64,000 nucleotides of DNA, from positions 124,001-188,000 of the forward strand of contig NZ_JAJQXW010000001.1 of assembly GCF_021246445.1 (NCBI RefSeq), given 5' to 3'. Position numbers and translations under genes: made by a program. The notes beneath the pieces were generated by a model. It worked only from the letters and a program-made list of their open reading frames with translations. It was not told where the DNA came from and did no database searches. This DNA comes from Rhabdothermincola salaria (GTDB lineage: Bacteria; Actinomycetota; Acidimicrobiia; Acidimicrobiales; Acidimicrobilacustridaceae). This document shows positions 36,646 to 45,445 of the stretch, in pieces; position 1 is the first letter of the stretch; each line of letters starts with the position of its first letter.

Positions 36646-37611
36646 ATGGCCGACACGCAGGTCAAGATCAACGTCCCCGGCAACCACCTGATGGTCGGCC
36701 TCCTCGGCGAGCGCGACGAACTGTTGCGCCTGGTGGAAGCCGCCTTCCCCGGCGCGGTCGTCCACGTGCGAGGCAACGAGATCACCGTCGACGGCCAGGG
36801 GGCCGAGCAAGTGGGCCGCCTCTTCGGGGAGCTCGTCGTACTCCTCCAGCAGGGCCACGTGCTCGAGGAGGCCGGGGTCCGCCGCAGCATCGACATGGTG
36901 AAGGCCGACGAACGGCCCTCCGAGGTGCTCTCGGCCGACGTCATGCGCGGGGCCAAGGGCCGCATGGTCCGCCCCAAGACCAGCGGGCAGAAGCGCTACA
37001 TCGAGGCCATCCGCGACAACATCGTGACCTTCGGCGTGGGTCCGGCCGGCACCGGCAAGAGCTGGCTGGCGGTCGCCATGGCTGTGCAGGCCCTGCAGTC
37101 CAAGCAGGTCGACCGCATCATCCTCACCCGTCCCGCGGTGGAGGCCGGCGAGCGCCTCGGCTTCCTGCCGGGCGACCTCATGGCCAAGGTCGACCCCTAC
37201 CTCCGCCCGCTCTACGACGCCCTGTACGACATGGTCGAACCCGAAGGTGCCCAGCGGCTCCTCGACCGGGGCACCGTCGAGGTGGCGCCGCTGGCCTTCA
37301 TGCGCGGGCGCACGCTCAACGGCAGCTTCATCATCCTCGACGAGGCCCAGAACACCACGCCCGAGCAGATGAAGATGTTCCTCACCCGCATCGGTTTCGG
37401 CTCCAAGGCCGTCATCACCGGCGACACCACCCAGGTCGACGTGCCAGGGGGCCGCAGCGGCCTGCTCGGCCTCGAGTCGGTGCTCTCGGGCATCGACGGG
37501 CTCGGCTGGGTGCGCCTCGGTGCCGCCGACGTGGTCCGCCACCGCATCGTGCAGGACATCGTCAACGCCTACGAGGCCCATGCCGCCGGCACGGCCGGAG
37601 GTGAGGGGTGA
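36646..37611 (+). CDS. phoH: PhoH-like P-loop ATPase
   Basis: 321 residues, the usual PhoH/PhoL length. N-terminal KH-like region (about 1-100), then Walker A GPAGTGKS (132-139), [16 protein letters not shown] and Walker [19 protein letters not shown], and GDTTQVDVP. PhoH proteins are NTPases with RNA-related roles and are commonly linked to ybeY, as here, where the genes overlap by 4 bp. First gene of phoH-ybeY-CNNM-era. A GTG nine bases upstream (36637) is possible but lies 1 bp after the -10. Confidence 0.93.
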   Translation: MADTQVKINVPGNHLMVGLLGERDELLRLVEAAFPGAVVHVRGNEITVDGQGAEQVGRLFGELVVLLQQGHVLEEAGVRRSIDMVKADERPSEVLSADVMRGAKGRMVRPKTSGQKRYIEAIRDNIVTFGVGPAGTGKSWLAVAMAVQALQSKQVDRIILTRPAVEAGERLGFLPGDLMAKVDPYLRPLYDALYDMVEPEGAQRLLDRGTVEVAPLAFMRGRTLNGSFIILDEAQNTTPEQMKMFLTRIGFGSKAVITGDTTQVDVPGGRSGLLGLESVLSGIDGLGWVRLGAADVVRHRIVQDIVNAYEAHAAGTAGGEG

Positions 37612-38261
37612 GCGACCGCCCCCCGAGTCGGCGCCGGCGACGCCGGGGCCCCGAGGACGGAGAGGTCACGGTGTTCGTGGCCGACGAACAGGCGCGCCAC
37701 CCGGTCGACACCGTCCGGTGGCAGCGCCTGGCCGAGCAGGTGCTGCTCGACGAGGGCGTCGAGGGCGAGTGCGAGCTCTCGGTGCTTTTCGTGAGCCACG
37801 ACACCATCGCGTCACTCAACCAGCGCTTCATGGGCCATGCCGGACCCACCGACGTCCTGTCGTTCCCCATCGACGGGGAGGGCAACACCCCGGGGCGGTG
37901 GCCCGACGGGGGCGCGGCCGGCCCGGACCGCGAGGACGACCCCGACGATCTGCCCCTCCTGCTCGGCGACGTGGTCATCTGCCCCGAGGTGGCGGTTGCC
38001 AACGCACCGAGCCATGCCGGCCGCGACGACGACGAGCTGGCGTTGTTGGTGGTGCACGGCATCTTGCACCTCCTCGGCATGGACCACGCCGACGACGTCG
38101 GACGTGAGGCGATGCAGGCGCGCGAACGAGAGCTGCTGGCGGCCCACCACGGGCCCCTCGCCGCCGATCCGTGGGCCGCGCTGGCCGCGGAAGCGAGCGA
38201 CGCGGGTGACCACGAGCCCGCCCCCGTCACCGATGCTCCCGGTCCGGCGGGGGAGCGCTGA
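37608..38261 (+). CDS. ybeY: Endoribonuclease YbeY
   Basis: Zinc metalloprotein needed for 16S rRNA maturation and ribosome quality control. 217 residues, about 60 longer than usual because of an Arg-rich N-terminus, an acidic insertion at about 92-115 (EDDPDDLP region) and a long Ala/Pro tail. The zinc motif HGILHLLGMDH has H150, H154 and H160; DVLSFPID is also conserved. GTG start overlapping the phoH stop by 4 bp. Confidence 0.92.
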   Translation: MSDRPPSRRRRRRGPEDGEVTVFVADEQARHPVDTVRWQRLAEQVLLDEGVEGECELSVLFVSHDTIASLNQRFMGHAGPTDVLSFPIDGEGNTPGRWPDGGAAGPDREDDPDDLPLLLGDVVICPEVAVANAPSHAGRDDDELALLVVHGILHLLGMDHADDVGREAMQARERELLAAHHGPLAADPWAALAAEASDAGDHEPAPVTDAPGPAGER

Positions 38262-38266
38262 CCTCG

Positions 38267-39646
38267 ATGCCCTCGACCGTGCTGGCCTTGACGACCACCC
38301 AGACCTGGATGGTCGTGGTCATCGTCGTGGCCTTCCTGGCCTCGATCCTCCTGGCGCTGGCCGAGACCGCCCTCACCCGCATGACCCGGGCCAAGGCCCA
38401 GGGCATGGTCGACGAGGGCCGTCGTGGCGCCGCTCGCCTCGTGCTCCTCGTCACCCACCCCGAGCGCTTCCTGAACGTCGTGCTGCTGGTCGTGCTGGTC
38501 TGCCAGCTGGTGCAGGCCACCCTCGTGGGCATCTTGGCCAGCCAGCTGGTCGGGGGCTGGGGGGTGGTCGTGGCCACCGTCGTCAACATCGTGGTGGTCT
38601 TCGTGCTGGCGGAGGCCGCGCCCAAGACGTGGGCCATCGAGCACCCCGAGCGGGCCGCCTTGGTGGCAGCACCGCCGGTGTGGGCCCTCGCCCACTTCTG
38701 GCCCCTGCGGGTGTTGTCGCGCGGCCTCATCGGCCTGGCCAACGTCATCCTGCCGGGCAAGGGCCTCAAGGAGGGCCCCTTCGTCTCCGAGGAGGAGCTC
38801 CTCGCCATCGTCGACGCCGCCGTCGAGGAGGACGTGATCGAGCTCGAGGAGCGTCACCTCATCAGCCAGATCATCGAGTTCGGCGACACCATCGTGCGCG
38901 AGGTCATGGTCCCTCGGCCCGACATGGTCACCGTCGACGCCGAGTTCCGGGTGGCCGACGTCATGGAGATCGTGCTGCTCAACGGCCGCAGCCGCATCCC
39001 GGTGTGCGGCGAGGGGATCGACGACGTCGTCGGCGTCGTCTACGCCAAGGACCTGATGCGGGCCGAGCGCGACGGCCGCGACCACGAGCCGGTCGGCGGG
39101 TTCGTCCGTGAACCCCACTTCGTGCCCGAGACCAAGCGAGTCGCCACCTTGTTGCCCGAGATGCAGGCCGAGCAGTTCCACATGGCCATCGTGGTCGACG
39201 AGTACGGGGGCACCGCCGGGCTGGTCACCATGGAGGACCTCATCGAGGAGCTGGTGGGCGAGATCGTCGACGAGTTCGACCGGGAAGAGCCCATGGTCGA
39301 GCCCCTCCCCGACGGCAGCTGTCGGGTGCAGGCCCGCATGGCCATCGACGAGGTCAACGACCTGTTGCACCTCGAGCTCCCGGAGGGCGACTGGGACACC
39401 CTCGGCGGCCTGGTGTTCCACCTCGCCGGCCACGTGCCCGCCGAGGGCGAGGTCGTCGAGTGTGACGGTCGGCTGCTGGTGGTCGAGCGGGTGCAGGGTC
39501 GCCGCATCGCCCGCATCCGCATCGCCGCCAACCGCGACGCCGACACCGATCACGACGAACGGGTCGGTCGCGGCGAGGCACGGGCCACGTCCCCCGACAT
39601 GGGTGGCGATGCGAGCGGCGAGCGTCCCGAGGAGGTGGGTCGATGA
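38267..39646 (+). CDS. CNNM/CorC-family membrane protein with CBS pair
   Basis: 459 residues. A DUF21 (CNNM) membrane domain with about four hydrophobic segments (VVVIVVAFLASILLALAE, VVLLVVLVCQLVQA, VVVATVVNIVVVFVLAEAAP and one more). Then two CBS domains (VREVMVPRPDMVTVDA, FVPETKRVATLLPEMQAEQ with VVDEYGGTAGLVTMEDLIEE) and a C-terminal CorC/HlyC domain. The family is tied to Mg2+/Co2+ homeostasis; older annotations call it hemolysin. Between ybeY and era, its usual place in actinobacteria. Confidence 0.9.
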   Translation: MPSTVLALTTTQTWMVVVIVVAFLASILLALAETALTRMTRAKAQGMVDEGRRGAARLVLLVTHPERFLNVVLLVVLVCQLVQATLVGILASQLVGGWGVVVATVVNIVVVFVLAEAAPKTWAIEHPERAALVAAPPVWALAHFWPLRVLSRGLIGLANVILPGKGLKEGPFVSEEELLAIVDAAVEEDVIELEERHLISQIIEFGDTIVREVMVPRPDMVTVDAEFRVADVMEIVLLNGRSRIPVCGEGIDDVVGVVYAKDLMRAERDGRDHEPVGGFVREPHFVPETKRVATLLPEMQAEQFHMAIVVDEYGGTAGLVTMEDLIEELVGEIVDEFDREEPMVEPLPDGSCRVQARMAIDEVNDLLHLELPEGDWDTLGGLVFHLAGHVPAEGEVVECDGRLLVVERVQGRRIARIRIAANRDADTDHDERVGRGEARATSPDMGGDASGERPEEVGR

Positions 39647-40482
39647 GGTCAGGCTTCGCGTCGCTGGTGGGGCGTCCCAACGTGGGCAAGTCCACCTTGT
39701 TGAACGCCATCCTGGGGACCAAGGTGGCCATCACCTCCGACAAGCCCCAGACCACGAGGGCCCAGATCCGCGGGGTCCTCGAACGGCCCGACGTGCAGGT
39801 CGTCTTCGTCGACACCCCCGGCATCCACAAGCCCCGGACGCTGCTCGGCGAACGGCTCAACCGCACGGCCACCGAGGCGACGGGTGGGGTCGATGTGGTG
39901 TGCCTGATCGTCGACGCCACTGCGCCCATCGGCCCGGGCGACCGCTTCGTCGCCGAGCGGGTGCCGTCCGACGCCATCGTGGTGGTCAACAAGACCGACA
40001 TCGCCTCGCCCGACGAGGTCATGGCCCAGTTGGTCCGGGCGGCCGAGCAACTCGACCGGTCCGCCTACTTCCCCGTCTCGGCCCTCACCGGCCAGGGCGT
40101 GCCCGAACTGGTCGAAGAGATCGTGAGCCGGCTGCCTGAAGGTCCGGCCTGGTATCCGCCGGGCACGGTGACCGACGTGCCGGAGGCCTTCTGGGTGGCC
40201 GAGCTCGTGCGCGAGCAGTTGCTCGCCGTCACCCACGACGAGCTCCCGCACTCGATCGCCACCCGGGTGGTCGAGTGGGAGTGGCCTCGGATCCGCGTCG
40301 AGATCCTCGTGGAGCGCGACTCCCAGAAGGGCATCGTCATCGGCAAGAAGGGCTCGGTGCTCAAGCAGGTCGGTACCGAGGTGCGCAAGCAGCTTCCCGA
40401 GGGCGCGTTCCTCGAGCTCTTCGTGAAGGTCGACAAGGACTGGCAACGTCAGGCCCGCGCGCTCGACCGCCTCGGTTTCTGA
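39643..40482 (+). CDS. era: GTPase Era
   Basis: Ribosome-assembly GTPase that binds 16S rRNA. 279 residues. G1 GRPNVGKST (10-18), G2 around TTRAQIRGV, G3 DTPGIH, G4 NKTD and a C-terminal KH domain (ILVERDSQKGIVIGKKGSVL). ATG start overlapping the CNNM stop by 4 bp. Last gene of the cluster. Confidence 0.95.
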   Translation: MRSGFASLVGRPNVGKSTLLNAILGTKVAITSDKPQTTRAQIRGVLERPDVQVVFVDTPGIHKPRTLLGERLNRTATEATGGVDVVCLIVDATAPIGPGDRFVAERVPSDAIVVVNKTDIASPDEVMAQLVRAAEQLDRSAYFPVSALTGQGVPELVEEIVSRLPEGPAWYPPGTVTDVPEAFWVAELVREQLLAVTHDELPHSIATRVVEWEWPRIRVEILVERDSQKGIVIGKKGSVLKQVGTEVRKQLPEGAFLELFVKVDKDWQRQARALDRLGF

Positions 40483-40528
40483 CCGCCGGCTTCCTGAACC
40501 GCGGCCTTGGGTCGTGGCCCCGCTGCGC

Positions 40529-40576
40529 TTCTTGCATCGATTCGGCGCGCTCCGCCGCGACGAAACCATGCAAGAA
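40529..40576. terminator. Inverted repeat between era and dinG
   Basis: TTCTTGCAT (40529-40537) pairs with ATGCAAGAA (40568-40576), enclosing a 30-nt GC-rich loop that can fold further. It lies between the stops of two convergent genes, fitting a bidirectional terminator. Confidence 0.5.
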
Positions 40577-40590
40577 CGGGTTGGGGGGGG

Positions 40591-42483
40591 TCAGTCGCGT
40601 AGGTCGCGCAGGAAGGCCTCCGCCTCGGCGCGCTGGCGGGTGCGGCGCATCGGCGGCAGGGCGTTGACGATGTCCCAGCGGTAGCTGGCGTTGGTGGCCA
40701 TGCGGGGGTCGAACACGGCCACCACCCCGCGATCGGTGGCCCCCCGGATGAGGCGGCCCGCCCCCTGGGCCAACAAGGTGGCGGCCCGGGGGAGGTCGAC
40801 GACGCGGAAGGCGTCGGCTCTGGCCCGCTCGCGCCGGGCCTGGAGGAGGGGGTCGTCGGGGCGGGGGAAGGGGAGGCGGTCGATGGTGACCAGGCTCAAC
40901 GTCTCCCCGGGGACGTCGACCCCCTGCCAGAAGCCCATGGTGGCGAACAGGCAGGCCTCGGGTTCAGCGGTGAACCGGGCCACGAGGGCCGCCTTGGGCA
41001 GGTCGTCCTGGGCGAGGATCTCGACGTCGAGGCGGGGGCGCAGCGCCTCGACCGCGGCGTGCAGGGCCCGGTAGCTGGTGAACAGGGCCATGGTGCGGCC
41101 ACCGGCGGCCTCGATGAGCGCCTCGAGCTCGTCGTGCACCCGGTCGTCGAACGTCGCCGAACGGGGGTCGGGCAGGTGGGCCGAGCAGTACAGCAGCGCC
41201 TGGTGCTCGTAGTCGAAGGGGCTGCCCACGTCGACGACGGTGAAGCCGGCGTCGGGCAGGCCCACCCGCTCCGGGAGGGTGGCGGGCAGGGTGGCGCTGG
41301 TGAGCACGGCCGTGGTGGTGGACCACAGCGACTCGCGCAGCAGCTCGGCGACGTCGACGGGTGCGACCCGCAGGACGGGGTTCTCGGGCGGGCCCTCCAC
41401 CCAGGCCACCTCGCCCGGACGGACCTCGGCCACCGCATCGAGGTCGTCGACCAGCCCGGTGGCCGCCTTCATCGCCCGCTGCTTGCGCGCCCCCACGTCG
41501 CCGGGGCCGTCCTCGGCCACGCCGCGCAGCGCGGCCATCACCAGGTCCATGCGGTTCCGGGCGAGATCGCGAACCACGGCCGCGTCGCCGTCCAGGCGCC
41601 CCCGGAGCCGGCGCCCTCGCTCCTCGACGAGGGCGCTCTTCCAGCGATCGCCCAGCTCGTCGAGGCCGTCGACCATCTCGCGGTCGTCGATGATGGCCCC
41701 CACCGATCGGGCCAGGGCGACGAAGCGGCCGCCGGTGATCTCGAGGCCGGCGGTGGCCGCCACCGTGTCCTCGAGCTGGTGGGCCTCGTCGACCACGAGC
41801 ACGTCGTGCTCGGGCAGCACCGCCCCGCCCGTGGCCAGGTGCAGCCCGTAGAGGTGGGTGTTCACCACCACCACGTCGGCGGCGGCCGCCGCCCGCCGGG
41901 CTCGCTCGGCGAAGCACTCGTCGCCCTTGGGGCAGTGGCCCGCGCCCGGGCACTCGCGCGGACCGACGCTCACCGCCGACCAGGCCCGCACCGAGGGTTC
42001 ACGGTCGAGCTCGGCCCGATCGCCGGATTCGGTGGCGGCGGCCCACGCCACCAGCGCCGCCAGCTCCTCGCGCGGCGGGCGCGGGCCGACGTCGAGGGCC
42101 AGCTGGTCCTCCGAGGCGAGCTCCCGGATGCGCTGGAGGCACACGTAGTTGGAGCGCCCCTTGAGCACCGCCCACTCGACCGGTCGGTCGAGGTGCTCAC
42201 CGAGGAAGGGCAGGTCCTTGTCGGCCAGCTGGTCCTGGAGCGCCTTGGTGGCGGTGGTGACCACGACCTTGCGGCCCGAGAGGACCGCCGGAACGAGGTA
42301 GGCGAACGTCTTGCCGGTGCCGGTGCCGGCCTGGACCACCAAGTGGCGCTCGTCGGCGATGGCGGCGGCCACCGCTTCGGCCATGGCGACCTGCCCGGGT
42401 CGGGGCTCGCCGGCGGGGAGGGCGTCGGTGATCGAGGCCAACGCCGCTCTCGTGGCGCGGGAGAGGCGGTCTGCGGGGGCCAT
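40591..42483 (-). CDS. dinG: DinG-family ATP-dependent helicase
   Basis: 630 residues, an XPD-like 5'-3' DNA helicase of repair and R-loop removal. Walker A AGTGTGKT (52-59), four iron-sulfur cysteines C115, C178, C184 and C190, DEAH box VVDEAHQLED (D232-H235), and the C-terminal motifs GFWQGVDVPGE and QGAGRLIRG. All core motifs are intact. ATG at 42483 has a TACGCT -10 10 bp upstream. Divergent from uppS with 71 bp between. Confidence 0.93.
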   Translation of the reverse strand: MAPADRLSRATRAALASITDALPAGEPRPGQVAMAEAVAAAIADERHLVVQAGTGTGKTFAYLVPAVLSGRKVVVTTATKALQDQLADKDLPFLGEHLDRPVEWAVLKGRSNYVCLQRIRELASEDQLALDVGPRPPREELAALVAWAAATESGDRAELDREPSVRAWSAVSVGPRECPGAGHCPKGDECFAERARRAAAAADVVVVNTHLYGLHLATGGAVLPEHDVLVVDEAHQLEDTVAATAGLEITGGRFVALARSVGAIIDDREMVDGLDELGDRWKSALVEERGRRLRGRLDGDAAVVRDLARNRMDLVMAALRGVAEDGPGDVGARKQRAMKAATGLVDDLDAVAEVRPGEVAWVEGPPENPVLRVAPVDVAELLRESLWSTTTAVLTSATLPATLPERVGLPDAGFTVVDVGSPFDYEHQALLYCSAHLPDPRSATFDDRVHDELEALIEAAGGRTMALFTSYRALHAAVEALRPRLDVEILAQDDLPKAALVARFTAEPEACLFATMGFWQGVDVPGETLSLVTIDRLPFPRPDDPLLQARRERARADAFRVVDLPRAATLLAQGAGRLIRGATDRGVVAVFDPRMATNASYRWDIVNALPPMRRTRQRAEAEAFLRDLRD

Positions 42484-42493
42484 GAGGCGATGC

Positions 42494-42499
42494 AGCGTA
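42494..42499 (-). promoter_or_regulatory. -10 hexamer TACGCT for dinG
   Basis: On the minus strand TACGCT ends 10 bp before the dinG ATG, the same sequence and spacing as at phoH. Confidence 0.4.
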
Positions 42500-42542
42500 C
42501 CGCCCGGCCGAGCGGGTGCCGGGAGGTGGCGGGGGGCAGCGG

Positions 42543-42548
42543 TAACCT
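42543..42548 (+). promoter_or_regulatory. -10 hexamer TAACCT for uppS
   Basis: TAACCT ends 6 bp before the GTG at 42555. Confidence 0.45.
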
Positions 42549-42554
42549 CCGGCC

Positions 42555-43274
42555 GTGTCCGTCGCCGACCTCGACCCCTCTCGCATCCCGCGCCACATCG
42601 CCGCGGTGATGGACGGCAACGGGCGCTGGGCCCAACGTCGAGGGCTCAAGCGCACCGAGGGCCACGCCGCCGGCGAGGAGGCCCTGTTCGACACCGTCGA
42701 GGGGGCTCTGGAGCTCGGCATCGACTGGCTCACGGTCTACGCCTTCTCCACCGAGAACTGGCGCCGCCCCCGCGACGAGGTCCGCTACCTCATGGGCTTC
42801 AACGAGTCGCTGCTGGTGCGCCGGCGCGACGAGCTGAACGAGCGAGGGGTTCGCATCCGCTTCGTCGGACGGCGCGACTGGCGGGTGCCGAAGCGGCTCC
42901 TGCGGCGCATGGACGAGTCCATCGAGCTCACCCGTGACAACCGCACCCTCACGTTGACGATCGCCTTCAACTACGGCGGGCGAGCCGAGATCGTCGACGC
43001 GGTGCGAGCGCTCGTCGCCGAGGGGGTCCCCGCCGACAAGATCGACGAGCGGGCCATCGCCCGACGCCTCTACGACCCCGAGATGCCCGACCCCGATCTG
43101 GTGGTGCGCACGTCGGGGGAGTACCGGCTGTCCAACTTCTTGTTGTGGGAGGCGGCCTACAGCGAGCTCGTCTTCACCGACGTGCTGTGGCCCGACTTCC
43201 GACGCGAGCACCTCTTCGCCGCAGTTCGCCAGTTCCAGGAGCGCGACCGCCGCTTCGGCGGCCTCAACGAGTGA
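42555..43274 (+). CDS. uppS: Cis-prenyltransferase (undecaprenyl/decaprenyl diphosphate synthase)
   Basis: Makes the polyprenyl diphosphate carrier for cell wall synthesis. 239 residues. HIAAVMDGNGRWA (catalytic D20), YAFSTENWRRP, FNYGGRAEIVDA and the C-terminal PDPDLVVRTSGEYRLSNFLL, with LLWEAAYSELVF. Chain length cannot be read from sequence by eye; actinobacteria also have short-chain and decaprenyl versions. The gene is followed by recO 19 bp later. Confidence 0.93.
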   Translation: MSVADLDPSRIPRHIAAVMDGNGRWAQRRGLKRTEGHAAGEEALFDTVEGALELGIDWLTVYAFSTENWRRPRDEVRYLMGFNESLLVRRRDELNERGVRIRFVGRRDWRVPKRLLRRMDESIELTRDNRTLTLTIAFNYGGRAEIVDAVRALVAEGVPADKIDERAIARRLYDPEMPDPDLVVRTSGEYRLSNFLLWEAAYSELVFTDVLWPDFRREHLFAAVRQFQERDRRFGGLNE

Positions 43275-43293
43275 TGGCGGGGGTGCCACGACC

Positions 43294-44019
43294 GTGAGCA
43301 AGGGCACCCTGCACCGCGACGAGGGCATCGTGCTGCGCACCTACAAGTTGGGTGAGGCCGATCGCATCGTGGTGCTGCTCACCCGGGGGCGAGGCAAGGT
43401 CCGGGCGGTGGCCAAGGGCGTGCGCAAGACGCGATCGAAGTTCGGGGCCCGCCTCGAGCCCACCAGCCACATCGCCGTGCAGCTCTACGAGGGACGTGAG
43501 CTCGACATCGTCACCCAGGCCGACAGCCTCGACCACTTCCGCGCCATCCGTGACGACCTCGACCGCATCACCCGGGCGGTGTCGATGCTCGAGACCACCG
43601 ACCAGCTGGCCCAGGAGGGGGAGGTGAACCCCCGGCTCTTCCAGATGCTGCTCGGAGCGCTGCGCACCCTCGCTGCCTCGGACTCCCCCCTGGTGGTGCC
43701 CGCCTTCTTCTGGAAGGTGCTCGCCCTCGAGGGCTACCGCCCGGAGGTCGACACGTGTGCGATCTGCGGCGACGACGCGGCCCTGGTCGCCTTCGACCTC
43801 GAGAGCGGGGGCACGCTGTGCCGCGGCTGTCGGCGGGGCACCGCGTTGTCGGGCGACGCCGTGGACCTCATGCAACAGATCCTGGGCGGTCGGCTCAACG
43901 AGGCCCTGGCCGAGGCGCCGTCGGCCGCCACCAACGAGGTGGACCATCTGGCGACGCGCGCGGTCGAGCACCACCTCGAGCGGCGGCTGCGTTCGGTCAC
44001 GGTGCTCGACCGCCACTGA
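43294..44019 (+). CDS. recO: DNA repair protein RecO
   Basis: Loads RecA onto SSB-coated DNA in the RecFOR pathway. 241 residues. N-terminal OB fold (DEGIVLRTYKLGEADRIVVLLT, GKVRAVAKGVRKTRSKF), helical middle, and zinc cysteines CAICGDD and CRGC. GTG start, 19 bp after uppS, probably co-transcribed with it. The stop lies inside a strong inverted repeat. Confidence 0.93.
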   Translation: MSKGTLHRDEGIVLRTYKLGEADRIVVLLTRGRGKVRAVAKGVRKTRSKFGARLEPTSHIAVQLYEGRELDIVTQADSLDHFRAIRDDLDRITRAVSMLETTDQLAQEGEVNPRLFQMLLGALRTLAASDSPLVVPAFFWKVLALEGYRPEVDTCAICGDDAALVAFDLESGGTLCRGCRRGTALSGDAVDLMQQILGGRLNEALAEAPSAATNEVDHLATRAVEHHLERRLRSVTVLDRH

Positions 44020-44047
44020 ACCGCCGGCCGGCAGTTCAGTGGCGGTC
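44008..44047. terminator. Perfect 14-bp inverted repeat between recO and dps
   Basis: GACCGCCACTGAAC (44008-44021) and its exact complement (44034-44047) flank 12 nt that contain GCCGGC. The left arm overlaps the end of recO; dps stops 18 bp later on the other strand. Strong bidirectional terminator candidate without a T-run. Confidence 0.7.
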
Positions 44048-44064
44048 GGTCGTTGGCGACTGCG

Positions 44065-44547
44065 CTACTGCAGGAGGCTGCGCAGCATCCAGGCCGCCTT
44101 CTCGTGCACCTGCATGCGCTGGGTGAGCAGGTCGGCGGTGGGCTGGTCGCCGGCGGCGTCGGCCACCAGGAACACCTCGCGGGCGGTGCGGGCCACGGTC
44201 TCCTGGCCCTCCACGAGGCGTCGGATCATGGTGGTGGCATCGGGGCTGTCGGTCTCCTCGGTGATGCTCGAGAGCTCCGAGAAGGCGTGGTAGCTGCCTG
44301 GTGCGGCGGCGCCGAGGGCCCGGATGCGCTCGGCGATGAGATCCACGGCCAGCGCCAGCTCGTTGTACTGCGTCTCGAACATGAGGTGCAGCGTCTGGAA
44401 CATGGGACCGGTGACGTTCCAGTGGTAGTTGTGGGTCTTCAGGTACAGCGTGTAGGTGTCGGCCAGCAGGCGCGACAGCCCCTGGGCGATCTCCTCGCGC
44501 TGAGCGGCGGGGATGCCGATGTCGATGTTCGGGTCAACGGTCGTCAC
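44065..44547 (-). CDS. dps: Dps-family DNA-binding ferritin-like protein
   Basis: 160 residues. Dodecameric iron-storage protein that protects DNA from oxidation. The inter-subunit ferroxidase site is present: THNYHWNV (H39, H42), [20 protein letters not shown] (E58, D69, E73). The N-terminus is short ([11 protein letters not shown]), so DNA binding through a basic tail is unlikely. GTG start with AGAGGAAG about 8 bp upstream, so this is a leadered gene, in contrast to many neighbours. Confidence 0.92.
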   Translation of the reverse strand: MTTVDPNIDIGIPAAQREEIAQGLSRLLADTYTLYLKTHNYHWNVTGPMFQTLHLMFETQYNELALAVDLIAERIRALGAAAPGSYHAFSELSSITEETDSPDATTMIRRLVEGQETVARTAREVFLVADAAGDQPTADLLTQRMQVHEKAAWMLRSLLQ

Positions 44548-44727
44548 GGTGGTCTTCCTCTGCTTCGGGGATGGGGTCGGTGCCGGTTCCCGGTGGCGGG
44601 GCGGCGAGTGTCGGCGAGAGGGCCGCCCCAGACGGACGGGCAGTCCCCGAGCGGGCCGGCGGGAGGAGAGGGAACCCTTGAAGTCTCCTCCGGTCGCGGA
44701 TCAGTGTCCAAGCAATCATGACGCGGC
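44548..44727. other. Upstream region of dps
   Basis: About 180 bp that must hold the dps promoter. I see a ribosome binding site but no convincing -35/-10 pair and no open frame of interest. Confidence 0.3.
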
Positions 44728-44752
44728 CACCGATAGTCGTCGCCTATCGGTG
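44728..44752. promoter_or_regulatory. 9-bp-arm inverted repeat CACCGATAG / CTATCGGTG
   Basis: CACCGATAG (44728-44736) and CTATCGGTG (44744-44752) flank 7 nt. It lies 180 bp upstream of dps and 57 bp downstream of the RDD gene stop, all on the minus strand. It may be an operator for dps or a terminator for the RDD unit. Confidence 0.4.
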
Positions 44753-44808
44753 CCGGTCAGGGGAAGCCCGGCCCGGTCGGTGTGGGTGGCTCGGGCGCCG
44801 GGGGACGC

Positions 44809-45375
44809 TCAGTCCTCGAGCGCGCTCCAGGTGCCGGCCGACTCGTCGAAGACCTGGCGTCGGCCGGAGGCGGGGTCGGTTCGCACATAGGCCTGGCGGT
44901 CGTCGTCCCACACCGGCTCCGGGTCGGCCGTCTCGGTCGGCGCGCCGGGAGGCCGTCCCACCTCGTCGGCGGTGACCACCCAGGTGCCCGCCCACCGATC
45001 GCCGAGGCGACGTTGGTCGGCGTTGGTGAAGATCATGATGAAACCGACCAGGGGCAGGCAGTAGGGGAAGCCGTCGACCAACCAGGCCACCCACCGCACG
45101 GCGGCCTTTCCGGTGCCGCACGGTTGGCCGGTGGCGTCGACCACCCGGAGCCCGACCATCTGCTTGCCCGGCGAGGCCCCCGTGCGACCCTGCCACCAGA
45201 CCCAGGCCGCCAGCTCGTAGGCCAGCACGACGAGGCCGGCCAGCCCGGCCACCCTGCGCAGCACGAGGCCGGCCACGATGGCGATCACCACCACGATGGC
45301 GACGTCGATGATGGCGGCACCCACGCGGCGCCACAACAGGTCCGGGGTGTCGGCGGGGGCGATCGACTCGGTCAT
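44809..45375 (-). CDS. RDD-family membrane protein
   Basis: 188 residues. RDD domain with three or more hydrophobic segments (LLWRRVGAAIIDVAIVVVIA, LAGLVVLAYELAAWVWW, FPYCLPLVGFIMIFTN), the signature Arg/Asp residues (RRVGAAIID) and GRTGASPGKQMVGLRVVD. The C-terminal tail has a WDDDRQAYVRTDPASGRR pattern resembling short WW-like tails of actinobacterial membrane proteins. Function unknown; RDD proteins are proposed transporters. GAGGAGG lies 7 bp before the ATG. Confidence 0.8.
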   Translation of the reverse strand: MTESIAPADTPDLLWRRVGAAIIDVAIVVVIAIVAGLVLRRVAGLAGLVVLAYELAAWVWWQGRTGASPGKQMVGLRVVDATGQPCGTGKAAVRWVAWLVDGFPYCLPLVGFIMIFTNADQRRLGDRWAGTWVVTADEVGRPPGAPTETADPEPVWDDDRQAYVRTDPASGRRQVFDESAGTWSALED

Positions 45376-45445
45376 CGGGGTCCTCCTCGAGCAGGAGGTC
45401 CCATCTTGGCCGCTCCCCCTGCCCGGCGGTGCGGATCGCGTCGGG

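Noticed and set aside
37562-39553. 663-residue minus-strand frame over ybeY and the CNNM gene
   Set aside because: His/Asp/Gly-rich antisense composition with no domain; the plus-strand genes are clear.
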